Assembly (NCBI GenBank): GCA_947498415.1
Contig: CANMKB010000001.1
Span: 558,001 to 622,000, forward strand
Reading direction: 5' to 3'
DNA from: an uncultured Paracoccaceae bacterium
GTDB taxonomy: Bacteria > Pseudomonadota > Alphaproteobacteria > Rhodobacterales > Rhodobacteraceae
DNA length: 64,000 bases
In this document: piece by piece, positions 32,567-41,438 of the stretch
Numbering within the stretch: the stretch's first letter is position 1
Layout of the letters: the number at the start of each line of letters is the position of its first letter
Program-made: the position numbers and the translations under genes
Notes under the pieces: model-generated
Database searches by the model: none
Told to the model about the DNA's origin: nothing
What the model saw: only the letters and a program-made list of their open reading frames with translations

Positions 32567-33004
32567 ATGACCGACCAGAAACCACAACCCTTCGGACGCA
32601 ACCCTGACGACCAAGCGAGCGGTTTCGAGGCAGCCCGCGCCGCTCGACAAAGCGAAGTTGTTGAGGATTATGTTGAGCTGATCTCAGAGCTGATTCACCA
32701 AAACGGTTCAGCAAGGCCAGTGGAGATTGCCGAGCGTCTCGGCGTGACCCAACCCACTGTGTCCAAGAACCTGTCGCGGCTAAAACGCGAGGGGTTCATT
32801 GTGCAGGAACCTTACCGCTCAATTCGCCTGACAGATGCCGGGCGGCGACTGGCCGAGGCTTGTCGAAAGCGGCACCGAATTGTGGTGGAGTTCCTTATCG
32901 CCTTGGGTATTTCCAAAGACGTGGCCGAGCACGATGCCGAAGGTATCGAGCATCATGTAAGCGAAGAGACACTTCGCGTATTCAAGGATTTTTCGCGGAG
33001 CTAA
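32567..33004 (+). CDS. mntR: MntR-like (DtxR/MntR family) metal-responsive regulator
   Basis: DYVELISELIHQNGSARPVEIAERLGVTQPTVSKNLSRLKREGFI...CRKRHRIVVEFLIALGISKDVAEHDAEGIEHHVSEETL. Confidence 0.88.
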   Translation: MTDQKPQPFGRNPDDQASGFEAARAARQSEVVEDYVELISELIHQNGSARPVEIAERLGVTQPTVSKNLSRLKREGFIVQEPYRSIRLTDAGRRLAEACRKRHRIVVEFLIALGISKDVAEHDAEGIEHHVSEETLRVFKDFSRS

Positions 33005-33158
33005 ATGAGCCAATAGCGATGTGGTCAACGCAATTGCCATTTCCTGAAATAGCGCGTCGAGGAATGGCATTGTGCATTCAAATCTGATCTGCAAACAAAA
33101 GGCAAAGCAGGGGCGCAAGACCCCCGCAACCGAAACTCACCTAGATTTGAAATGTCGC

Positions 33159-33662
33159 TCAGGAGCCGTCATCGTCTGCTTGAACGATCAGTTTGGCCTC
33201 GACGGGCACGCCCCCAACCATTAGCGGGCTGTGGCTGTTGCCATTGAGAGAGACTTTTACCTCAACGTCGCCATCCGGCAGGGATGGGAGGTGTAACCAG
33301 TTGGCATAAAGGCGCCCCAGCTTTTCGCCGTTGATATAGACATGCGCGTGCCCTTCACCAAGTATATCCTCAGTAGAGGTATTTTCAGGAGAAAATCGGA
33401 AGTTTTGCGGTGTCACGTGCAAGTTCCAACCTGCCATCGGATCTTTAATCATCTTGATCGCCACGCTGGGGGCATTGCTGTCAGCCGGTAAGTTAGTGGC
33501 AGCAGAATGGTCATGGGCTGCCATCTCCGCATTGCTACCATGTTGAGACGGGTCAGCGTGGTCGTGGCTGTCAAAGGTGCTGCCGCTGCTGGCGGCGATC
33601 ACAAAGCCGACACCACCACCAAAAATCAGCCCGATGGCAAAGAGCGCGAGAGAACGGGACAT
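33159..33662 (-). CDS. His-rich membrane-anchored/exported hypothetical protein
   Basis: N-terminal TM segment followed by SHDHADPSQHGSNAEMAAHDHSAA; downstream of cbtA in the same orientation. Confidence 0.6.
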   Translation of the reverse strand: MSRSLALFAIGLIFGGGVGFVIAASSGSTFDSHDHADPSQHGSNAEMAAHDHSAATNLPADSNAPSVAIKMIKDPMAGWNLHVTPQNFRFSPENTSTEDILGEGHAHVYINGEKLGRLYANWLHLPSLPDGDVEVKVSLNGNSHSPLMVGGVPVEAKLIVQADDDGS

Positions 33663-33730
33663 TTTGTCCTCCTCAATAAATGAAAGCTCCTGCCGGCGGT
33701 GACCGGCGGGAAAGCAATAGAGGAAAGGAA

Positions 33731-34429
33731 TCAGGCGGCGGCGTTCGCGCGTTTGCCTTCAGCCTGCCAGAAGTATCCGGCAAAGCTTCCCAGCAACACC
33801 CAAGCGGCCATGCCGATGCCAAAGGCTCGGGCGGCAAAAAGCGCGCCGATCTCGGTCGGAACCGGGCCAGCGAAGGTGTCGGGTTCAGGCGCACCGACGA
33901 CGTGTGGCGCTATCAGCAGTGCAGCGGCGATCAGATAGCTCACCAAGTTGCCTCCAAAGGCGATCAACCACATGGCGACGCCAGCCGTGGCAACAGTAGC
34001 AGTCCACCATACTTGGCGCACACCGACATCTGCTGCGGCTACGCCTGGCACTTCAGGCGCCAGAGACAAGCCAGGCGCAAAGTGGAAGGCAACAAAGCCA
34101 GCCAAGCCCCAAAGCAAACCGGTGCGACCGTTAATCTCACGACCCTGTTGTTCGGCAATCGACATAAGCGCCACAAGGGCCAATGCATAACCAGTATACG
34201 TCAGCATCGTGAAGATGATGCTCAGGCCGTCGCGCACCGGCTCGGCGAACATGCCGGGCAACTCGGGATGCGCAGTCACAGGATCAGCGCCAAAATGCAC
34301 CAAATCACCACCCTCATAAAGTTCGGCGTGGAGAAGTACAGGCTGCACGAAATAAAGCTGCAGCAAGGCGGCAATCAGCCCCGCTGCAGCACCAGCGAAC
34401 AACGCGCTGGTCAGAATACGACTGAACAT
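33731..34429 (-). CDS. cbtA: CbtA family cobalt transporter subunit
   Basis: MFSRILTSALFAGAAAGLIAALLQLYFVQPVLLHAELYE plus multiple TM helices. Confidence 0.88.
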   Translation of the reverse strand: MFSRILTSALFAGAAAGLIAALLQLYFVQPVLLHAELYEGGDLVHFGADPVTAHPELPGMFAEPVRDGLSIIFTMLTYTGYALALVALMSIAEQQGREINGRTGLLWGLAGFVAFHFAPGLSLAPEVPGVAAADVGVRQVWWTATVATAGVAMWLIAFGGNLVSYLIAAALLIAPHVVGAPEPDTFAGPVPTEIGALFAARAFGIGMAAWVLLGSFAGYFWQAEGKRANAAA

Positions 34430-34433
34430 GGTC

Positions 34434-34604
34434 TTAGTGGCAGGGGAAACCAGTTGCGTGGCGCACATCGTGAGCAGCGTCATGCAGGCCAGAAGCTTGA
34501 GCATGGCCGGTCACAGTAACAACACCCAAACCCAGAATAAGGGCGAAAACTGCGGGCAGAATGGTTGATCCTACAGCGGATGCTTTGATAGCGTTTGTCG
34601 TCAT
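34434..34604 (-). CDS. cbtB: CbtB family cobalt transporter subunit
   Basis: Single TM and terminal HDAAHDVRHATGFPCH motif. Confidence 0.88.
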   Translation of the reverse strand: MTTNAIKASAVGSTILPAVFALILGLGVVTVTGHAQASGLHDAAHDVRHATGFPCH

Positions 34605-34649
34605 TTTAGTCCTCCTTGCCGTCACACCCGACGGCGCAAGTTACGTTCA

Positions 34650-34832
34650 ATATACGGCCGGTCTCCTGACTCGCGGGTCGATGCGGTCTTCCTCCTTCCC
34701 AGCGCTCTCGCGCCAGTGGAAATGGAAGGTAGCTCGCCGCTCACAGTCGCGGGGGCGGTTAAGGTTGGGTGCCGTTGAATCGGTCCACCGTCCTCATTCC
34801 CGTTTCAGTTCCAGTGCATCCGCACCTTTGAA
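34650..34832 (-). ncRNA. Cobalamin riboswitch
   Basis: Minus strand: GGTGCGGATGCACTGGAACTGAAACGGGAAT...CGGTGG...GCACCCAACCTTAACCGCCCCCGCGACTGTGAGCGG...CCACTGG...GGGAAGG...CGCGAGTCAGGAGACCGGCC. Confidence 0.92.
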
Positions 34833-34953
34833 CACCGTAATGATCGTTACTGGCTCATAAAGCGGCGGTTGGTCAAGTAGGAAACCGGCATGTCCGGGTT
34901 CTAAAGCGCCAAAGTCATAGCTGGAACTTTCTCATTGGGTCGCGGGCGGGCTA

Positions 34954-35286
34954 CTATATATTTGCCGGAATACGAGCAATAGCCTTGAAACGCAGGTTTC
35001 CCAGTGGTCTTGCATCAGTGAAGTTGCCGTCTGTGCTCTCTTGATACATCTGGATGAACTTCAGTATGTCCGGCAAATCTAGCGCCGTAATTTCACCAAA
35101 TAGATAGGCAGTCTTGCCGTTCTGTCGAACGGCCAACGTTTGTGGTCGCAGGCAACCGGACATACAGTCCACCTGCTGCAATCTTACCTTCACGTTCGCG
35201 AGCTCTAGCGTTGATACCACTTGATCATACAGGGTTGGGTCAGCGTCACGGCAGGTACGGCATAAAGTAAGTGTCGGTAGGTGCAT
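34954..35286 (-). CDS. DUF1636 family metal-binding protein
   Basis: LTLCRTCRDADP...QQVDCMSGCLRPQTLAVRQNGKTAYLFGEI. Confidence 0.85.
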   Translation of the reverse strand: MHLPTLTLCRTCRDADPTLYDQVVSTLELANVKVRLQQVDCMSGCLRPQTLAVRQNGKTAYLFGEITALDLPDILKFIQMYQESTDGNFTDARPLGNLRFKAIARIPANI

Positions 35287-35650
35287 GCGCCGGGCAAGTC
35301 CTTATTTGAGCGACCCTCTTAACGGTTCAATCACCGTTGGTCGTTTATTAGTTTGACTTCGAAACCTGATTTTGACGTGATGCTTGGAGAAAAGTCCATA
35401 CTTTGCGATTGGCGTGCTCACCGGAGTAAGTTTCCTTGAAGGCATTTTGGAATACTCAGACCTGTGCCTTGGTAGGTTTCCACTTTCCGGACCAAACTGC
35501 TCTCAGGTAAAAATGATGCTGGCTGCTTGCGTTTTTTTACCTGTCAACATCTTGTCACGTCACTACTTCGGCTACTTTTGGTCGGCCTGCGCTGCAGCTG
35601 CTGAACAGGCCGGGCAAGATTGAGGAAGGGACTTCCACCAATCGGCTCGG

Positions 35651-36106
35651 TTACTCTTCCGGGTAGCTCGAAAAGACCTCGGTCGAACCGTCCCTTTGAA
35701 TCAAGTATACGTCGTAGGCCTCGCGGTCCTCCTCGGGTCCCATGCCTGGCGAACCATAGGGCATTCCTGGCACTGCAAGGCCAACAGCATCCGGGCGCTC
35801 CTCGAGCAGACGACGGATGTCGGCGGCTGGTACGTGTCCCTCGATCACGTAACCGTCGACGAGCCCTGTGTGACAGGAGACCATGCGTTGCGGCACTCCG
35901 TTGTCGAGCTTGAAGCGCACGAGAAGACCGCCGAACATGTCCTGACCTGTTGGCGCGAAGCCGTTCTCTTCGAGATGGCTCATCCAGGACAGACAGCAGC
36001 CGCATCCATTGGTCTTGCGGACATCGACTGGAATTGCCTCCGCGAGAGCCTGCGTCGCCGGGAGAAATGCAAAAACGATGGTCAGAGCTTGGGTCAAGTG
36101 TTTCAT
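35651..36106 (-). CDS. DUF411 domain-containing exported protein
   Basis: VRKTNGCGCCLSWMSHLEENGF...PQRMVSCHTGLVDGYVIEGHVPAADIRRLLEE. Confidence 0.9.
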   Translation of the reverse strand: MKHLTQALTIVFAFLPATQALAEAIPVDVRKTNGCGCCLSWMSHLEENGFAPTGQDMFGGLLVRFKLDNGVPQRMVSCHTGLVDGYVIEGHVPAADIRRLLEERPDAVGLAVPGMPYGSPGMGPEEDREAYDVYLIQRDGSTEVFSSYPEE

Positions 36107-36140
36107 GGGTCAGAGCCTTTTGGTTTCTGCCGGTGTAATT

Positions 36141-36422
36141 TCACCGAAGAGATAGTTGGAATGGAGCGCGGGCCTCGGCCAGTCGGGACAACGCGGTAGC
36201 TTGGCAGGCCTCGCGCTCGGCGGCTTCAATGAATGCCCAGGCAGTCGTGGTTTGGGTCAACATCGCTTGAGGCTGCTCGAGTACCCAAACCAAACGCGGT
36301 GTCCAAAGTGTAAACCTCAGCTGTTGCCAAAGTCTTTGCGCGTACAATTCGCTAGACCTCAGAATTGCCGAATAGGTTGCTTCAGGCACCACTAGGCCCA
36401 AGAATGTATGTGTGAATTTCAC
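36141..36422 (-). CDS. Small hypothetical protein
   Basis: 93 aa ORF whose ATG abuts the CDF stop; same orientation. Confidence 0.4.
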   Translation of the reverse strand: MKFTHTFLGLVVPEATYSAILRSSELYAQRLWQQLRFTLWTPRLVWVLEQPQAMLTQTTTAWAFIEAAEREACQATALSRLAEARAPFQLSLR

Positions 36423-37057
36423 TATGCTTCGGCGTGCGTGTGAGCTGACGCTTCTTTCCTTTCTGCCAACGCTTGTCGGACGATCTGGAATGCAGATGAA
36501 AGGAATAAGCCCGCCATTATTGCGGCAACGATAAGATCAGGCCAACCGGTTGCTGTGCCCCATACACCCAAGGCCGCGAACATCACCGCGACGTTTCCGA
36601 TGGCGTCATTACGAGAACAGAGCCAGACTGAGCGCACATTGGCGTCCCCATCCTTGTAACGGACGAGCAGGAGAACACTTGCGAGATTGGTCATCAGAGC
36701 GAAGAAGCCGATAATCCCCATAATCTCTGCTTCCGGAACGCCGACATAGAAGACACGGTACACTGTCGATCCGAAGACCCAAAGGCCCATCAACAGCAAG
36801 CTAACCCCTTTGGCCAAAGCCGCATTGGTGCGCGCCCGGATCGAAGCTCCGATCACCGCAAGCGAAATACCATAGGTCAATGCGTCTCCCAGAAAGTCGA
36901 GAGCATCAGCCTGAAGCGCCTGTGATTTTGCGTAGTGACCGGCGGTCATCTCGACAACGAACATGATTGCGTTCAGTGCAATGACGATCCACAATCGCCG
37001 CTTGTAATCATCTGATACGCCGTCGAACTTGGCGTCATGTCCACAACATCCTGACAT
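36422..37057 (-). CDS. Cation diffusion facilitator-type transporter
   Basis: MSGCCGHDAKFDGVSDDYKRRLWIVIALNAIMFVVEMTAGHYAKSQALQADALDFLGDALTY. Confidence 0.85.
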   Translation of the reverse strand: MSGCCGHDAKFDGVSDDYKRRLWIVIALNAIMFVVEMTAGHYAKSQALQADALDFLGDALTYGISLAVIGASIRARTNAALAKGVSLLLMGLWVFGSTVYRVFYVGVPEAEIMGIIGFFALMTNLASVLLLVRYKDGDANVRSVWLCSRNDAIGNVAVMFAALGVWGTATGWPDLIVAAIMAGLFLSSAFQIVRQALAERKEASAHTHAEA

Positions 37058-37088
37058 TGGGAAGCCCTTTTGATTCTATGTTACATCT

Positions 37089-37119
37089 AGTCTAGAATCT
37101 CTAGTCACTAGAGGTTCAA
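37089..37119 (-). promoter_or_regulatory. MerR-type promoter/operator A
   Basis: Minus strand TTGAAC-19 nt (CTCTAGTGACTAGAGATTC)-TAGACT with a perfect 6-3-6 palindrome. Confidence 0.75.
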
Positions 37120-37210
37120 GAGGTTTTTATGCATCTCGAGCACCTTCGAAATCTGATGGGTTCACATTCAATCGGCCTGACCAGAATGCTTGGGTTCTAC
37201 AGAATGCTGC

Positions 37211-37816
37211 TTAGTCCAATGTGCGCCGGATTTTTGGCACGGCGAACTCCCTTGGCTCATGATAATCGATCATTGTGGTGAACCGCCCTTCAATATCGAA
37301 CAGAAAAACGCTGGCGGTGTGGTTCATTGTGTAATCACCGCCATCTGTTGGCACACGCTCATAGCGCGCACGGAAGCCCTGTGCTGCGCGAGCGATTTCC
37401 TCTTGCGTGCCGGTCCAGCCACGGATCGAAGGATGGAAATAGCCGACATATTCAGCGATTGCCTCGACAGTATCCCGCTCTGGATCGACGGTGATGAACA
37501 CCACGTTCATTCCCTCTGCGTCTTCGCCTAGGTCATCAAGCCAGCCGGAGATGTCCGACAGTGTCGTCGGACAAACGTCCGGGCAGTAGGTGAAGCCGAA
37601 GAAAACCATCGTTGGCCGACCGATTAGAGTTTCGGGTCCAACCTCGTCCCCCTCGTGATCTGAGAGGCTGAACTCCATTTCGGTTAGGGCGAACGGTTGC
37701 CGTTCCGTCTGTTCGGATGCACCGGGGCCATCGACCTGCCACCACCCGACAGCAAGTGTCAGTGCAATCGCTGCGATGCCTGCATAGGCACACTTGAGGG
37801 TCGTTCGTCCCGTCAT
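37211..37816 (-). CDS. SCO1/SenC family protein
   Basis: TMVFFGFTYCPDVCPTTLSDI motif. Confidence 0.92.
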   Translation of the reverse strand: MTGRTTLKCAYAGIAAIALTLAVGWWQVDGPGASEQTERQPFALTEMEFSLSDHEGDEVGPETLIGRPTMVFFGFTYCPDVCPTTLSDISGWLDDLGEDAEGMNVVFITVDPERDTVEAIAEYVGYFHPSIRGWTGTQEEIARAAQGFRARYERVPTDGGDYTMNHTASVFLFDIEGRFTTMIDYHEPREFAVPKIRRTLD

Positions 37817-38313
37817 CAGCCCTCTGGGCCACGCGCCGCAATACCGAGAATTGGGACTTCGACGGCGATCTCACCACCATCTGAGAAGTCGAGGATCACA
37901 GAGAAATTTTCCCCCTCGGTCATTGGTCGCTGCAGGTGCATCAACATGGCGTGCAGTCCTCCCGGTTCCAGCGAAACAGCTTCACCCGGCGCAATTTCGA
38001 TCTCGCCTGCGGGTGCCATTGAACTGACACCTTCTGCATTTGTAGATGTCTGGTGAATGTCAGGCATCATCGCCAAATCTGTGCGGAGACCGGTCAGTGT
38101 GACCGTCTCGTCGCCTGTATTGCGGATGGTCATATACGCAGCGCCCGGACGATTGACCCCGACCGATGCGCGCGACCAGGCATCTTCGACGACTACGCTC
38201 TCTGAACCAGCAAAGGTTGGTGTCGCCGCGCTTGATGTAAACATCAGTGCAGCCATCAGGCCATAGAATATTGTTTTCACTTTGCTGTTCCTTTTTTGAC
38301 CACTAACTACCAA
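37816..38313 (-). CDS. Copper chaperone PCu(A)C family protein
   Basis: VEDAWSRASVGVNRPGAAYMTIRNTGDE...MMPDIHQT...AMLMHLQRP. Confidence 0.88.
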   Translation of the reverse strand: MVVSGQKRNSKVKTIFYGLMAALMFTSSAATPTFAGSESVVVEDAWSRASVGVNRPGAAYMTIRNTGDETVTLTGLRTDLAMMPDIHQTSTNAEGVSSMAPAGEIEIAPGEAVSLEPGGLHAMLMHLQRPMTEGENFSVILDFSDGGEIAVEVPILGIAARGPEG

Positions 38314-38962
38314 CCGCAGCTACTTCGGCGTCTACCTGCTGTCTCAATTCGTCCATTCCAAACGGATCCAGCGGCTTGCCATTGATGAAGAACGTTGGGG
38401 TCTGACGAACGCCTATTGTGTCTACGTCTGCTTTGTCTTGATTGAAGATTGCCACGATATCGGGTGATTTCATCTGCTCAATCGCAAGTTCGAGATCGAG
38501 CCCGGCTCCGGCCGCGATCTTTCCGAGCTTTTGTTGATCGAACGCCCCATGCGCCGCCCAGACGTCTTGATACGCCATTAGAGCATTGAGCACCGGTTCG
38601 AACTTGCCCTGCATCCGGGCCGCTTCAAGTAACTTGACGGCTGTATCCGAAATCGGTCCGTGAAACGGTGTGTAGCGTATTACAACGCGCACGGTTTCGG
38701 CGTTTTTGTCCAAAATATCTTTTACAACGGGATGAAATGCCCGACAGGCCTCACAGGCCGGATCGAAGAACTCGACAATGGTTACGGGCGCGTCCTCAGG
38801 GCCAAGGATGGGAGAGTAAGGCCGGATCAGAGATTCTGCCAATTCTGGGGCGATGGTTTCTTTCTTTGATGCTGGAGTAGGTCGGTTCACATACCAGGTT
38901 GCTCCGCCAAAACTGGCGATACCAAGGGCTGCGACAGAGAGGATGAGGCCACGACGGTTCAT
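38303..38962 (-). CDS. DsbA-family thioredoxin-like protein
   Basis: VTIVEFFDPACEACRAFHPVVKDIL (CxxC) and cis-Pro region GVRQTPTFFINGKPLDP. Confidence 0.88.
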   Translation of the reverse strand: MNRRGLILSVAALGIASFGGATWYVNRPTPASKKETIAPELAESLIRPYSPILGPEDAPVTIVEFFDPACEACRAFHPVVKDILDKNAETVRVVIRYTPFHGPISDTAVKLLEAARMQGKFEPVLNALMAYQDVWAAHGAFDQQKLGKIAAGAGLDLELAIEQMKSPDIVAIFNQDKADVDTIGVRQTPTFFINGKPLDPFGMDELRQQVDAEVAAVGS

Positions 38963-39381
38963 GAGTTTTTGTCCTTTAGTGAAAGAGCGCTCAGCGCCGC
39001 AATTGCGGCAAAAGCAGCAAGCGCCATCAGCGGGATTGGGACGCCAAAAATCAATTGGTTGTCGTCCACGCAGGAGGGTCCTGTTGCGGTGCAGGGCTGA
39101 ATCCGTTCCGGGATGACACCGACATAAAGCCCGAGGTGCCAGAGCGCGACAGCGCCGCCGCCAATTGCGAGTGCGACCCCGTACCGGCCCACGCGATCAT
39201 CGTGCCACCAGAAGCCGAGCCCCAGCACGATGGCCAGCGGAAACATGAAGGCCCGTTGGAACCAACACAACAGGCAGGGTGTTTGCCCCAGCACCTCGCC
39301 AATGAACAGAACGGCAAGCGAGGCGATGAGAGCGATTACCCAGGCCAACCCAAGGGCCGTTTCTCCGTATAAGCGGGTCAT
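38959..39381 (-). CDS. Disulfide bond formation protein B (DsbB-like)
   Basis: TPCLLCWFQRAFMFPLAIVLGL; four TM helices. Confidence 0.88.
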   Translation of the reverse strand: MTRLYGETALGLAWVIALIASLAVLFIGEVLGQTPCLLCWFQRAFMFPLAIVLGLGFWWHDDRVGRYGVALAIGGGAVALWHLGLYVGVIPERIQPCTATGPSCVDDNQLIFGVPIPLMALAAFAAIAALSALSLKDKNS

Positions 39382-39386
39382 TTCGG

Positions 39387-39986
39387 TCAGAGCCTCGCTT
39401 TTAGGTCGGTGAGTATCTCTTCTGCTGGCGTGCCATAGGCCCACGACTCTGCGAAACCTGCCTTAGGATCGAAGAGGAACAGATGCGAGGTGTGGCCCAT
39501 TGTGTAGCCATCTGGCGCGGAGGCCTCTTCGATCCGCTCATAGAATATCGGAAAGGTCTCAGACGTTTCTGCAATTTGTTCCGGAGTACCCGTCAGGCCG
39601 ATGATCCCTGCATCAAACAAGGGCACGTATTCCGCCAGCGCAGCCGGTGTGTCGCGTTCAGGGTCAACCGAGATGAAAATCGGTTGCACTTTTTTGGCAT
39701 CTGTACCGAGGTCTTCTATAACCGCTGCAACTTCGGCGAGCGTTGTCGGACAAACATCCGGGCAGTTTGCAAAGCCAAAGAAGACGAGCATCCACTGCCC
39801 GGCAAAGTCGCGTTCGGTTTGCGTCATTCCGTGGTGATTTGTCAGTTCAAATGCGGCTCGGAAAGCAGGATCAGGCATTTCCGCGTAGGTGTCGTTTAGG
39901 TTTTCATCGAACTTTAAAACCGCAAAGGCAAGAAGTGCTATGCCCACCAGACCCCATAGTACTTTCTGAATAAATGAAAATCGCAC
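39387..39986 (-). CDS. SCO1/SenC family protein (GTG start)
   Basis: WMLVFFGFANCPDVCPTTLAEV; GTG start chosen because promoter B lies within the longer ORF. Confidence 0.88.
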   Translation of the reverse strand: MRFSFIQKVLWGLVGIALLAFAVLKFDENLNDTYAEMPDPAFRAAFELTNHHGMTQTERDFAGQWMLVFFGFANCPDVCPTTLAEVAAVIEDLGTDAKKVQPIFISVDPERDTPAALAEYVPLFDAGIIGLTGTPEQIAETSETFPIFYERIEEASAPDGYTMGHTSHLFLFDPKAGFAESWAYGTPAEEILTDLKARL

Positions 39987-40020
39987 GTCGTTCCGCCTGT
40001 TTGATTCTTGTTTTCGAACA

Positions 40021-40051
40021 GGGTTACACCCTCTAGCTACTGTAGGTTCAA
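40021..40051 (-). promoter_or_regulatory. MerR-type promoter/operator B
   Basis: Minus strand TTGAAC-19 nt (CTACAGTAGCTAGAGGGTG)-TAACCC. Confidence 0.7.
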
Positions 40052-40156
40052 GTGGTTTTCCGTCGGACCCGCGAGTGATCGCCGAAACGTAATTTCTGCC
40101 ATTGCGCCCCGGATGAGGCAAATCTACATTCACTAGAGGATTTACGGGGTTTCAAC

Positions 40157-40585
40157 ATGCTCACAATTGGTACGCTTGCGAAGAGGACCGGCACCAAGGT
40201 TCAAACAATCCGGTACTACGAGCAGATTGGTTTGATGCCGGAACCTGGTCGGACGGATGGGGGGCAACGACGTTACGGTGACGCTGAGCTCGATCGCCTC
40301 GCGTTTATTCGACACAGCAGACAATTGGGGTTCCCACTCGACGCGATCCGGGAGTTGCTCGATTTGTCTGACGCGCCGGATCGGCCCTGTCACGAAGCCG
40401 ATGAAATTGCACGCCGTCAATTGAAACTCGTTGAGCAGAGGATGGAGCGGCTGAAGGCGTTGCACTCGGAACTGAAGCGTATGGTTAAGGAATGCAGCGG
40501 TGGAAACGCTGCGCAATGCCGAGTCCTTGAAGTGCTAAGAGACCATTCAGAGTGTTTGACCGAGCATGATCAAATTGGCGCCTGA
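40157..40585 (+). CDS. MerR-family metal-responsive regulator (ZntR/CadR/PbrR-like)
   Basis: MLTIGTLAKRTGTKVQTIRYYEQIGLMPEPGRTDGGQRRYGD; C-terminal CSGGNAAQCRVLEVL metal loop. Confidence 0.9.
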   Translation: MLTIGTLAKRTGTKVQTIRYYEQIGLMPEPGRTDGGQRRYGDAELDRLAFIRHSRQLGFPLDAIRELLDLSDAPDRPCHEADEIARRQLKLVEQRMERLKALHSELKRMVKECSGGNAAQCRVLEVLRDHSECLTEHDQIGA

Positions 40586-40616
40586 GGAAGCACGGCGAAC
40601 TTTTCGGAGTTTCCAC

Positions 40617-40647
40617 TTGAACCTACAGTAACTGTAGGAATTATCTA
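40617..40647 (+). promoter_or_regulatory. MerR-type promoter/operator C
   Basis: TTGAAC-19 nt (CTACAGTAACTGTAGGAAT)-TATCTA with perfect CTACAG-TAA-CTGTAG palindrome. Confidence 0.75.
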
Positions 40648-40676
40648 TCTCCTCGAACGATTCGAGGAGATCCAAT

Positions 40677-41438
40677 GTGGCACATGAAGCCCCCTTGCTG
40701 ACAGCAACCCCTATCCTGGATTTCGGGGCGGCACCAATCGCGCAGCTTATCGATGGGAGGGGCTGGCGCGATCTGTCCGATACTGACAAGATCGGAGCTG
40801 TTTATGACTTTGTGCGTAATGAAATCGCATTTGGTTACAATCGAGCCGACGACATTCCGGCGTCCGAGGTGCTTTCCGATGGATATGGTCAGTGCAACAC
40901 CAAGGGAACGCTCCTTATGGCGCTGCTTCGGGGTGTAGGCATAAAGTGCAGAATCCACGGATTCACGATCCACAAGGGCCTTCAGCGCGGCGTTGTGCCG
41001 GAGCTTGTCTACCCGATCGCACCGGAAGAAATTCTCCACTCGTGGATCGAGGTCGAACTGGACGGCAGGTGGATCAACCTGGAAGGCTTCATTCTCGACA
41101 GCGCGTTTCTGAAGGTTCTGCAATCTTCGTTTGCCAACACTGAAAGCCTCTGCGGTTACGGCGCTGGAACAGATTGCCTGAGCGCCCCGCCAATCGAATG
41201 GAACGGGCAGGACACCTACATCCAGAAAACCGGGATCGTGCAGGATTTTGGCACGTACGATACGCCCGATGCCTTCTACGCAGAACATCAACAACAGTTC
41301 GGGCGACTGCGCGGTTGGTTCTATCGAAGTATTATCCGGTATTGGATGAATGCACGCGTACGGGCCTTTCGCGCTGGCCGACTGAAACCCGACGTGTCTG
41401 TAGCGCACAGCCATGAGGACGAGATCCATGCCGCATGA
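40677..41438 (+). CDS. Transglutaminase-like domain protein
   Basis: YDFVRNEIAFGYNRADDIPASEVLSDGYGQCNTKGTLLMALLRGVGIKCRIHGFTI; GTG start. Confidence 0.8.
   Translation: MAHEAPLLTATPILDFGAAPIAQLIDGRGWRDLSDTDKIGAVYDFVRNEIAFGYNRADDIPASEVLSDGYGQCNTKGTLLMALLRGVGIKCRIHGFTIHKGLQRGVVPELVYPIAPEEILHSWIEVELDGRWINLEGFILDSAFLKVLQSSFANTESLCGYGAGTDCLSAPPIEWNGQDTYIQKTGIVQDFGTYDTPDAFYAEHQQQFGRLRGWFYRSIIRYWMNARVRAFRAGRLKPDVSVAHSHEDEIHAA

Noticed and set aside
35384-35623. ORF 35384..35623 (+).
   Set aside because: No family signal and no convincing RBS; located between the DUF1636 and DUF411 genes.
37129-37300. ATG at 37129 following the MerR-type operator A on the plus strand, as if a second merR gene started here.
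   Set aside because: The translation (MHLEHLRNLMGSHSIGLTRMLGFYRMLL...) has no MerR HTH; at most a decayed remnant.
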